64,000 nucleotides of DNA from Bugula neritina (taxonomy: Eukaryota > Bryozoa > Gymnolaemata > Cheilostomatida > Bugulidae), in contig OZ037771.1 in the NCBI GenBank assembly GCA_964035545.1, forward strand, positions 1,674,001-1,738,000, read 5' to 3'. This document shows positions 53,180 to 64,000 of this stretch, piece by piece. Positions within the stretch are counted from its first letter, which is position 1; every line of letters starts with the position of its first letter. A program made the position numbers and the translations under genes. Under the pieces are notes generated by a model. That model was not told the DNA's origin. It did no database searches and saw nothing but the letters and a program-made list of their open reading frames with translations.

Positions 53180-56100
53180 CAACCCGGTAGACTGTCTGAC
53201 CAGAAATATCTGCTCTACTCAATCTGCATAATACAATATTAAAGTATTATATAACATAATACAATACTAACATATTATATAACATAAAATAATATTAACA
53301 GTACATAACATATTACATGTATATATTTAGTCAGAAAATGGAATGAAGCCTGCAGAGTTATATATAAAACACATACTAACATATTATATAACACAACAAA
53401 ATATAGCAGTGTAATATGATAACATATTGTAATACACACATAGAATGATATGTAGTAATCAAGACACACTTGTGGAGTTATATATAAAAACCCAAGGCCT
53501 CGTACAACAGTACTATAACCAGCATGTTATGCAAAACAATTTACTTCACTTGAAGTTGATGGATAGGCTAGTAAAGATTGGAATCGCTGCATTTGTTTAC
53601 TATTTATAAGACCAGCTGGTGTTCCCTGTGTGTCCAGTAAAGCATGAGCTACTAGGTTATTGACTCGGGCAATGGCCCAACCTCCCAGTAGAGAAATAGA
53701 TACAAGGGCTATGAGAAAGGCTGATTCTACCTGACTAGGTATAACACCAGTTGGTTACACAAGTTTTCAGTTTGGACAATCAAAATAACTACTATGTAAA
53801 TAATTGAATATAATATCTTATAAATGCAGAATCCAGTGTGAATGTACCAAATCAGATTATCATTACAATAAATATTGATTATAAACTTAAATCAGCAAGC
53901 TATGAACATCAAGATCAATAACGTTTAAAGACTATGGCTAGGCTATTTAACTATAAGATTGTGCGTGATTTCCGTCCAATCAGTAGCCAGCAATATTATC
54001 GCATTAATAATGCCCTAACTTTGGGAGGAGAATTGTAATTATCAACATTCTAGTACACACAAAGTACACGCATAGCTGATAAAGATGGAAGAGTTCAACT
54101 ACTTTGACACTAGCTAGTTTAAACTGCAACCCACGTCCTCCTAGTAAAAAGAATCTTTCAAAAACCAAGTGAATATACTTTCACAGTATTGAGAAAAAGT
54201 CAATAACTCATGAGAAATTGATTTATTGAAAGGAAAAGTTTTCTGGAGAACAACATTTAGAAAACAAAACTTTTATTTAAAATAAAATTCTGGTTCGAGG
54301 AGAGCTGAAGAAATTATAAAAAAGCCATTGAAGCAACTTGTAGTTTTGTAAACCTATCTACCTATACTCCTACTAATTATATTTTGCTGTTAATGGTGTG
54401 CTAACATTTTATTAGTTACAAAACAATTATCTTGTTAGCCTACATCCTAAGTGGCTGGATATATCAAACTTTCAGCTTGATAGCAGCTCAAACCCCCAGT
54501 ATTAGTAAAAATGCCACTAAACTTGAAAGATCTAAATTCAAGCAATAAAGATTGATTTGATTTGCTTTATTTAGTTTTAAGTTCTTAACCAACAATTAAA
54601 GGCAATTGTTGGCAAACATTTCTAAGGACTGTAAAAAGACAAAAGAAAGTAGAGTCATTTAACTACACAGAACACACGCCAATGTTATATTATGCTTATC
54701 TCTATGAGTAAAATTCAAATTTGGAAATTCTATTACTATATTTATACGTATAGTGATACGTATTTATATTAGCTTCAGATTTGCCATTGTTCTACTATTA
54801 CTAGCATTTGTGAATAAAACAATCATAACTAACTAGTGACACAGCCGATTTAAACAAGCTAAAAATACCTAAACAGCCCCAATTATTGCCACCAAGTTAT
54901 AACTGACAGCTAACCATCAGGGTGTTATAGTCAGCTTGCTGACTACATGGATTGGGGAAGACCAACACTAAACTGATGTCAGAACCATAAAACCAAGACT
55001 ATTAGCATTGTTGGTTAGGTCACCATCTATCTATTGAACTCAATTATAACGCCTGAATGAGGCATAATAAAGGTGATAATACAACTGAGAAGAAATAAAG
55101 AAGTTTCAAACTTCAGAACCCTCAGTTATCCACTTTTTGGGGGCAATAACAAATAACACCACTATGGATTCGTATCATAGTAGATTCATTAGTCATTACT
55201 GATACTGAGTGATCGAGTAACCATGTCTATTATAACATCAACATAAGTAAGTGAATTGGGTTTAGCTTAGGTGGAAAATATCCATAACTATGACATTCCT
55301 GTGAGTATAAGATACCACTTGAACCTATCAATTATTTGCAATTGAGCCTTGAAGTTTAACGTTATAAGCATAACTCTTAGTATTACTATAATTTACAAAT
55401 TATTATATGATATAATTTATCACTAGGCTATATCAATATCATTACGATTATCATAATGATGATCAATATGAAGCCCTAACAGTTTTCACAGTAAACCATT
55501 CAACTTTAAGAAGATTCATGTTATTGTTGGGTCGCAAGCCTTTTCCTTATGACTGACTAAGTGTATATGCAAGTCAAAGTGAGAGCAATAATTATAGCAC
55601 ATTATAATTAATTTTAAATCAATAAACAATTACTAGTATTATAATTATTTTATACATACCTATGGTCATACTAATAGTAATACTTATACTTGATTCTTCG
55701 AAGACAAAGAGAAAGATTAAGTTGACATTGCTTGTTTCATAATACTAATACTAATATAGTGATACGATTAATTATGGTTATAGTTATTTATTAACTTTTA
55801 TTACATTAAATTTACAGCTAGTTTTACTGATAGTGATGTGATGGAACAGATTCTGCTTAAAAGTTCAACTGCTAGAAGATTACTAACTCAATGTGAATAA
55901 CCATTGACTTTGAAGACAGTTTCAAATCGTTAAAACAGTGATATTATAATTATAAATATAATCATTACTAATACTAATAGTAATAGTAATACTATCACAA
56001 CAACTACTGTGACAATAATACTAATACTAATAGTAATACTAAAGTATAGTAATACTAATACTATTAGTATTACTAATAGTGAATCACTGTCAGTGTGAGA

Positions 56101-57639
56101 CTGACAATCGAGAACTGGCATTGCCGCCATTGGCAATTATAGTTATTTAATTACTAATATTTAGCAACAAGTGACTTACCCCGACACTCAAGTAGTGTTA
56201 TATATAGTCTTTCTGAGTTTGCGTTAGGCTAATTCACTGTTAGTGTGAGTGTCGCACTCACTGCGATCAACAAACAAATCGACTTTTATTTATTCTATAG
56301 CACATGTTGATGTTGGCATTTGATTAACACTGTTATAGCACGAGTGTGAGTTTATAGATGATATTTTCTAATAAGTGCAACTGTCAAGTTCAGATTGAAA
56401 TGGTTATCCAATAAGAGCTGTTGCCGTACTATCACAATTACAATATGAATGTGAATAGGACGCAAAATCAAAATGACAATGTTAATGTTGTAAATATTAA
56501 TAACGTAATTATTTGCTAACTATCTGTAGGTACACGTGCTACTTGATTTGTTAACGAAATAAGTGGGCGGAGAAAAGATTATTTAGCTGAGCAACGGACC
56601 ACGAATATCAAGTTAGTTGATATAAATTATAATAGAAAACCGCGCAATTCGCTAACTTTTTTACGAACCGCGGCTAGAAAATTGAACTTTGACATTGCGC
56701 TCTAAGGTGTTTGCTTTGTTTTGCAACATTATTGGTCTAGTAATAGTATGAATTATGACACCGCTATTAGTTGATAGAGCACATTATTGACTCAATCGTG
56801 ATGATACATGCGCTGGCTGAGTAATCTAAATAAGTCACTGTACCGGGTGGTAATGCTATGACTCAGGCCCTAAGAATTCTAAACAACTATTGTAAATACA
56901 AGTAGACAACTTTCAATAATAATATGTTACTCATATCAATTTTCAGGGAGGTGGGAGAACAATAAAATTAATGCTCATCAGCTACAATGCTGGTCTAGGC
57001 CAAATCTTGAAGTAATTAAAATAGTCACTAACTATATTTATTACAACTTGTAGAAAAACTTGACTTTTTTCAATAAACTTAATTATGTAATTATCCCTCG
57101 TATCTTTAGTTCCTGTTAACAACTGACCTAACTTCCTGTAGGAAAAGTACATGACAGAGTATTCGAGTAAATGTACTGGTGTAGATTAATGTCCAAAAGT
57201 ATTATTAAATATGCCTGAATGTCTAGAAGAAAAGTCTGATACAAACTAATTTAAGTTGTCATTAATCTAGAAAAGAATGTGCACATTGTTTCTCTATTGT
57301 TAGACCTTCAATGCAGCCGTACTAGAGGAGCCGACCAAAAGAGCAGCTTACAGACTGTGGAGGATTGCAGTAGCAAACAAATGTGGTTTGTTTTAGGCTG
57401 ATCAGCAGTTACTGCACGAGAAAACAGACCCACTATGTGCTTTTATGAGTAAATCTTGCCGTTTTGGTGTTGCCTAGGTGTCTAAATTTAGTAGGGAGGG
57501 AGGTGCAGCCCTGCTTTTGAAATTGTGATACTACCAAGTTGGGAAAGGTTAAAGTTCTGCACCCTAGATCTACTCTTGAGAGATTGATGTTGACTCAACT
57601 AAGGGTGTCTGAGCTAAAAATATTTTTATAAGGATTTTT

Positions 57640-57803
57640 AGTCTCCCAACCCGTATGAGAAACCCAGAGTCCTGAGGCTAGGAACTGTGTCTCCTACCAT
57701 ACTGCCAGCATGATAGGGAACCCTTGCTGACATTACCAAGGGCCAGGACTAACACCCATGGCCTGTTATACTGGGCCAGTACCCTACTAAACCACGGCTG
57801 CTC
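57640..57803 (-). mobile_element. tRNA-derived SINE, copy B
   Basis: In minus sense it starts GAGCAGCCGTGGTTTAGTAG (A-box-like TGGTTTAGTAGG) with a B-box-like GGGTGTTAGTCC downstream. The opposite end AGTCTCCCAACCCGTATGAG AAACCC matches copy A. No coding potential. Confidence 0.65.
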
Positions 57804-58009
57804 TTTATCCAAAGTATATATATTATTTCCTGTTGATCAGGCCTGGCTCCTTTACTAAAGTAGAAGTTGATAAGTTTGATATATTCAACATAATCTCTAG
57901 CAGAATTCTTTTGTTACCTTGACGCTATGGCTCATTGGCAAAAGCTAAAATAAATCCCTAAATTCTTTGATAAATTATTATACTGCAGGTGTAGAATATA
58001 AACATTATA

Positions 58010-58250
58010 TATATTATTATATTATACATTATTTATATATATTTATTTATATATATTACATATATGTAAGAATTATATATATGTATATAATATATATTTA
58101 TTTATATATATTATATATATGCGTATATAATATATATTTATATATATGTATTATATATATAAATGTATATATTATATATATATATGTATATATATAATAT
58201 ATATTATCTATTGTGCATATTTTATGCATATATTGTATATATATTGTACA
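58010..58250. repeat. (TA)-rich palindromic low-complexity sequence
   Basis: About 240 bp composed of TATATA/TTTATATATATT words with local palindromes. The 76-codon Tyr/Ile frame across it is an artefact. Confidence 0.95.
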
Positions 58251-59639
58251 TCTAGATGACTGAAACTGTCATTTAAAATATGTCATATATTTCATTTGCA
58301 ATAGATTGCTTTACTTTATAAATAATAAATAGTTTATTACTTGAGAAATTTTTATCCACAGTAGAGCCCACATCTTATTTCTAGATTGAATACGTATCCG
58401 TATTGTAGCATTCGTAAAGTAGATAATATTCAGTCAGTGTACTTACAACCTCATAAAATGTATTTAGGACTAAATAATCCTACTAACAATTTGAAAATTG
58501 GCACTTTCCCAAATTTATGTTTGTTTACATACAGCCCTGCACTAGCCCATAACATTAATTTAACAAAAGACTAGCTGATTTAACCATCAATTATGTAAGT
58601 TTTGGTTCAAATAGTAAGAAAACTGGACAAATGTCAAATTTTAAAGTGCTCTTAACCAATAATTAAGGAAGAATGAAAATGACGGCTTATGGGAGAAAAA
58701 TTGTGCTAAACTGTAGTTTGAAGAACCCAGGTTGATAATGATAGGGTATGTTGTACTAAGCGTAGCTGTGTCCATCAACTATACTAGGTTGAAGAAATCT
58801 ATGTGCTTTCCTTCTAGCTTTAATTTGATACTTAATAGTATGGGCCAATTAGCGCATCCTGTGAAGTTTTAGTAGTTTTCAAATGTTGTCCCAACTTTCA
58901 CTTGATAACAAGATCTTGTCGCTCTAAACTTTACCATTTTAGTTATGAGAAGTTTTAGCTGTAGTCCATGAATCTTGTCAACCATGTTGCTTTATTATTA
59001 TGTTCTAACCTCAAAAATGTAACCCCGTGTTGACCTCCAACTAAATGTTGTCTCATTTACACCGTTGAAGGTCTGCCAAACGCAGGCAGTTCTAGACATG
59101 ATGTATAGCGACTAACATTGACCTGCTGGGCTATCCCCCTTGAGCAATCCAATGGAACTTTGAGATCAACGTTTATCCCGTATTTAGAAAGAAAAACATA
59201 AAATGCTGATGTAATATTCTGCCAGCATTTTCAAGGCTACTTCCTCTGTTAGTCTGCAATAGTGCAGCTACTTTCTATACATCCTATGTACACCCGCTGA
59301 GGTCAAAATGAGATTACCAGCTCAATCCTCGTATACTTATATCCTCAGGTAGATAATTGTAGCCTTAGGCCAGTGCAGTTGTGGCTTTTCCAATTTATTT
59401 ATCATATTTAATAGTCAAGCTATCAGATCTTTTATAGAGCCAAGGCCAGGAAGTGCTTTTTCTTGACTTTGGACCCTAGATTGCTACTGGGTAGATCATT
59501 TGATACTATTAACTTTATCTGGTTACATCTTGGTCATCGTACATTTCGGTTCTTTCAAAATTTTCATGTTTATTCGGGAAATTATTTTAACTAATAAACC
59601 CTCAAAATTGACAAAAGAAGCGTTACTTGAAAGCATGTT

Positions 59640-59870
59640 ACAATAATGACACAACGTAGCACAATATAATGTGGTATAGCAAAATATATTATAATATGGT
59701 ATGATATGTTAAAGCAAAACATAGGTGATACATTGTAACGCTACAACCTAATATATTATAATACCACAATAATGTAATGGATTAGAACATAATATAATTG
59801 TAACACAATATAATATATTACCACACAGTATAATATATTACAACACAGTATAATATATCATAATGTTGCT
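59640..59870. repeat. Degenerate ACACAGTATAATATATTACA-type repeats
   Basis: AT-rich near-tandem sequence with repeated AATATATTA and ACACAGTATAATATATTAC words. Non-coding. Confidence 0.8.
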
Positions 59871-59894
59871 TATAGACTTGTACAGATGAGAGAC

Positions 59895-60093
59895 TTAAAC
59901 TAGAGTATTTATTACTAAAACTTTATTGTAGACAGGGTGGGTGGCCTTTGCTAATAGCTCAGTATTATCAGATATGTGTAGCTTTTCTATGAAGGGGAGC
60001 AGCAAGTGATTCACCTGTAGTAACGGGAAGTTGTGTGTAGCATTGTATACGCAACTCACTCGTAGTGAGTGGAGATTCAACAGACCTGTTAAC
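59895..60093 (-). CDS. Possible terminal exon of an unrecognised gene
   Basis: After an AG on the minus strand (AAGTTAACAG) an open frame runs LLNLHSLRVSCVYNATHN ... VNHLLLPFIEKLHISDN ... to a stop at 59895, with AATAAA words inside and just before the stop. It could be joined in phase to the 63288-63388 exon if that exon uses its internal GTAAGG donor (minus sense). A second frame of the same stretch is also open for about 43 codons, so coding status is uncertain. Family not recognised. Confidence 0.25.
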
Positions 60094-60497
60094 TTGTAAC
60101 GTAGCTTTTCACTAAAGCCATTACAGTGAATTGACAGTTGTAAGTAAGATGATAATTATGCAAATATTTCACCTAACTATACCCATAGCCTTAGGTGTGA
60201 ACTATATGAGTTACTATTATTTTGATATAAAACAGAGGCTGGGTGAACTTTATGTTGGAGTGTAAGCTATGAAAGGCTACCAATGAATGTTCACCGAAGC
60301 TTGTAGAAAGATGCGCTTTTACATCAATTACCAGAGGGACCTATTGCAAGGTCGACTTGCTGCTAGAACAGACTTTGAGATCTGAAACTCTACAGAAATC
60401 TGATGGAAGACTTCATTGGGTCCAAACTAATTTTATTCTGAGCAGTGTTGAATACCTCAGAGATCTCTTTTGCTCCTTTTAGCATAAACACCATTTG

Positions 60498-60731
60498 TAC
60501 AGTGCTCCCTCTGTATGTCACTAAGCTTACAGTGCTCCCTCTCTATCTCACTAAGCTCCCAAAGCCTCACTTCATAACCTAGCACAATCCCAGATTTAAC
60601 TCACGAACCTGTTAAATTTGGCCTTTTTGTCCCTACATACACATACATAAGCTACAAAAGGGATCCAAGCCCTTCTTGTGATCTATGGAGCTTCATGGGA
60701 AATAGATCCGGGAGCTATAGATTGAGCACTG
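60498..60731. mobile_element. MITE-like element, copy B, with duplicated left end
   Basis: The element proper is about 60530-60731: left end TACAGTGCTCCCTCTCTATC, right end AGATTGAGCACTG, inverted copies of each other and of copy A at 46881-47074. The left terminus is tandemly duplicated: another TACAGTGCTCCCTCTGTATG starts at 60498, 30 bp earlier. Non-coding interior. Confidence 0.75.
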
Positions 60732-63287
60732 CATTATTATAAATTCTAATAATCCTAATATCATGAAATGTTTTAATAGTGAAACAGATAAGACTTTGCT
60801 GTGTAGTCTGCGCAACTAGACAATAGAACCTGGCCCTGGGGATGAGTGGGCGCCATAGTAACGGCTATTTCTATTTTTTGCACTTCTGGTATAATAAACC
60901 AATAGAATGGCGGGTTTTGAAAGAGTTCGGTCAAAAAGTATCTCTAAGTATATCTACAATGCAATAATACGCTATAATTATGTAATAGCTTACTACTAAT
61001 AAGTGACTCTAATTTAGAGTAGAGAAACTGTTTACAAAAATAGATGTAAAGTGGTGTTTGCTATGAAGTATTAACTGTAATAACATAAACTTAGCTAGCA
61101 ACTGCGAGCAGAAACCAAGTGGCTTTGTATGTATCTATTCATATGTATGAATAGGGCTAGTTAAAATGTCAACAGCCAAAACACTGCATTGAATACACAT
61201 TGAAGGACAACACGACTAGAAGGACAAACTGATACTAAAGAATAACATATCTTCACTAGCTGTTAGCATAATTCAAACATCGTAGTTTTTCCTTTCACTT
61301 CTTGTTCAGCAAACAAACTTATAAATATTATGCCAGTCTATTTTGGTCACTATTCCGTAACCCCATTCTAGAACAAACACATATCTTGACTATCTAAATC
61401 TAGTGTTAAATGATGACAGATTCTTAGTTTCTGCTAAAGATTACATAAACACTTCCCAGAAACGTAGAGATAAGCAGTGCATCAATGAGTAGATTAGAAA
61501 AAGCCTGCATGTTTTCTAGATGAAAAATATAGCAAAAAGAGAATTTTTACCTGAGCTCCAGGCAAAATCCCATAAAGAAAATGAAGAAATTTAGGCTACT
61601 TGATATTTTCAGTTGCTGCATCTAAACTGCTAACAATAATTACCACCAGGTAATTTTCAAAACCAATAAAACTTGAAATAATTTCATTTATTTGGCTAGG
61701 CCTCTGTCTAGGGAAAAAAGTTGAGTAAAGCATGCCCTTGAAACCCTGAATACTTGAAAATATTTTATCCAGCTATTGGTGTGACATTCAAATTTAGTTG
61801 AAACTAAAGTTAGCAATCTGCACGTAACTAATGGAATCACCAACGAGGTTAGCCAGTTGTAGTATATTCTCTAGAAAACTAACTTTGCATATTTGATAGC
61901 AGATTACATGATGCAGGCAAGTCTGCAAGCTGAATGTGGGGCCCCAGGCTAAAGGTGGGACTGCCGGCTAGATGTGGGATTGCAATCTGGAAGTGGTACA
62001 GCAGGTTGCAAGTGAGAGATGTTTGCTTTGGCTATTGAATATTCAGGCTAATTGCAAATGTATAATCACAGTTAACTATCAACAATTATTATCATAGCCG
62101 CAGCACACTTAAACCTGAGCTTACACAGTTAACAATTCAATACTAGATGTTTCTATTATAATGCTAGTACTGTCTAACTATGAATCAAGTTACAAGCTTA
62201 TCACAGTTGAGATTAGCCTAAGTGATTTCACAGCTTCATTTGTGATAGGCGGCTCTATCCCAGCCCTAATTGAGCTACCGTAGCTTAGAAAGTCAGGTAA
62301 AGCTACCATAAGCAGCGAATGATAAAACGATCAATCATCTATATGAGGAGAGATTGACAATCAGTAACACTTGATGTAATCACTTATCGTCGAATTACGA
62401 AACTGAGAAGCTGCAAGAATAAAAGACAGTATCAGCTTCTGAAGAACACATTGCTCTTGGAGAGATCATGGCTTGATGCAGCCTACGTCTAGCTTCAATC
62501 ATATTAATGAAAATCCTTTACCTTTTCATCAAACATAACTTTAAGAGGTCCTTGAACCCTTATTTATGCTATCATAAATTGAACTACAATGCCCTTGTTG
62601 GCAAGGTCTGAACTGCAAACCAAAATGGACTTTTATGCAAAAATATAATTATACACAGAACATTATTACAAAGGCATGGACAAAGGATTATAGAAGTTAA
62701 TATTACAAAATATACATTAATATAACATTGTCTCAATTTGTAACCTAATTGGTTAAGAGAAAAAAGGGAATAGGTTGATGCAGCTCAAGGTTAGAGAGTC
62801 AATATTCCTCGAAAATGTGTTATTATCAAACACATAGTACAAAGCTTCCTTTAAAAGATACTGTGGCTGTCTGAACAAAATACAAATACTTTAATGTTGA
62901 ATTCTACGCAGGTTGGCCAATTTATGACGTGACAATACCAACTCTGCACTAGGGTACAAAGTACAGCTCAGCTTATGTTTCCTATAGCATTGGTTAAGAT
63001 GTTCCAAACAGAATAGAAAGAAGTGGACATGTTCTCATGCAGAGATTAGCTGATACTTTTTTACCAACAAAACTTGCTTACAGCTAAAAATGTAAGCAGA
63101 TTTCGTTAGTTCTGTTATATTGTTAGTCTAAAGTCACATCCCCTGTGAGAACTAAAGATGGATACGAACAGTAACTAAGACTTTGCTTCAATGTGGTACA
63201 CAATCCATTATGACTGAAAGCTCTTTTGATATGCCCCATAACTACACCTCCACCCAAAATCTATCAGGAAGTTAAAAAAAACTTGGG
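60732..63287. other. No gene seen
   Basis: AT-rich sequence with a degenerate GATGTGGGATTGCAATCTGG-type repetitive patch at 61925-62015. No exon or RNA gene could be supported. Confidence 0.5.
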
Positions 63288-63388
63288 TTATTGAAACTCT
63301 TCCTTCACTGAATCTACAAGTGCGTTTAGCCCATCAGCCTTACGAAACATCTGCCATTCTAGAGCAGCGTCTCTTATAGCTGCCAGAG
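63288..63388 (-). CDS. C-terminal exon of an unrecognised gene (5' part outside window)
   Basis: After acceptor AAATATTGCAG (minus sense), 33 residues are encoded in phase 1: ALAAIRDAALEWQMF, RKADGLNALVDSVKEEFQ, then TAA. The composition (amphipathic, Ala/Leu/Glu-rich) looks like a helical repeat end, and codon use resembles true exons nearby. No upstream exon was found between 63389 and 64000, so the rest would lie to the right. An internal GTAAGG could act as an alternative donor to a later exon (see 59895-60093). Family not recognised. Confidence 0.45.
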
Positions 63389-64000
63389 CTGCAATATTTG
63401 TAAAACTAAGAGTTGAAAAATTAAATGCTGGTAAAAACTCTTGTCTAAATCAATTTACTTAAATTGAGCCTTTATTTTGCAAGAGCTGCAACATGAGACT
63501 GATTATTTGGGGTTTCAGCAACTTCTCATAAGCAGGTATCTCAAGATAACCAAAGGAGAAGGTTTAAGTCAAGGGTTCATGCCCCTACAGTATGTTGATG
63601 AGCTTTTAATAAGGTCACTCTCTCTGTTTCAGTACTATGATGCAGTAGATAAGAATTTATTTCACACCAGACCTGAACCCAAGAAGGTTTTCAATCAGTA
63701 GATGTCTTTTCATAGAATGTGATCTTTTGCCTTTCTTTGTGTTTTCAGTCATCATTTAATGGTGAATTATAACATATAAGTCTTCGTCATCTGCAAATAG
63801 CTCTACACTCAAACCAAAAGTATGGCCCCCAAAGCTAAGATCTTTCTTATTCTTTTATGATTAGTAAAATCCTATCCATTATTATAACAATCTAAGTAGG
63901 CATATTTTGATAATGCACTATACAGATTGTTACAATAGGTTACACCATTTGAAGGTAACTGGTTCAGTCAAAGAATTAGGTCAATATAACTGTTACGTAA
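63389..64000. other. Probable intron of the right-edge gene
   Basis: If 63288-63388 is a true exon, this is intron. A plus-strand open frame at 63477-63701 has no recognised family and is not called. Confidence 0.4.

Larger units (their letters stand above)
53180..59890. other. Gene-poor upstream region of Mastermind
   Basis: About 6.7 kb with no coding exon that I can support. It likely includes Mastermind 5' UTR exons and promoter. A relatively GC-rich patch with GGGCGG and CGCGG words lies at 56560-56690 and is a possible promoter (inference). Simple AT repeats occur at 53230-53480, 55950-56090 and 58010-58250; a SINE is at 57640-57803. Confidence 0.5.

Overview
The window is animal nuclear DNA. 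Genes are broken into short exons with GT...AG introns, the sequence is AT-rich, and introns carry microsatellites, minisatellites, a tRNA-derived SINE pair and a MITE-like pair. The gene set (pentraxin, EPSTI1-like, CLPB, SPATA18/MIEAP, TRUB2, LRRC43, DHRS11, POLR1G, Mastermind) fits an invertebrate bilaterian that has motile cilia. A lophotrochozoan such as a mollusc or bryozoan is my best inference, but the species cannot be fixed from sequence alone. All exon structures were built by hand from reading frame, splice-site and phase agreement; no search was run.

Layout. Minus strand: a secreted pentraxin-domain gene cut by the left edge (1-3665), an EPSTI1-like gene (4935-6552) and CLPB (7601-14105). 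Plus strand: SPATA18 (14915-24924, with an alternative last exon ending at 25187), head to head with CLPB across 809 bp. TRUB2 (minus, 26111-29350) converges on SPATA18 and is head to head with LRRC43 (plus, 30497-33533). DHRS11 (minus, 34265-40835) converges on LRRC43 and holds a complete POLR1G gene (plus, 35220-37400) inside one intron. A long multi-exon Mastermind gene (minus, 44822-53179) follows. The last 10.8 kb is almost gene-free; one short C-terminal exon (63288-63388, minus) suggests a gene entering from the right.

How the genes relate. CLPB (mitochondrial disaggregase), SPATA18 (mitochondrial quality control) and TRUB2 (mitochondrial RNA pseudouridine synthase) are adjacent, so three nuclear genes for mitochondrial proteins sit within 22 kb. 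Mastermind is the Notch co-activator, POLR1G an RNA polymerase I subunit, and LRRC43 a probable cilium/sperm LRR protein.

Most notable observations: TRUB2 appears to have Ser in place of the catalytic Asp; DHRS11 appears to have Gly at the usual catalytic Ser position; SPATA18 has two alternative RS-rich last exons, each with its own poly(A) signal; POLR1G is nested antisense in DHRS11; a 21-bp minisatellite keeps CLPB open in frame through an intron; and a repeat array appears to copy a functional splice-donor junction. I did not find a convincing wholly new biological system.
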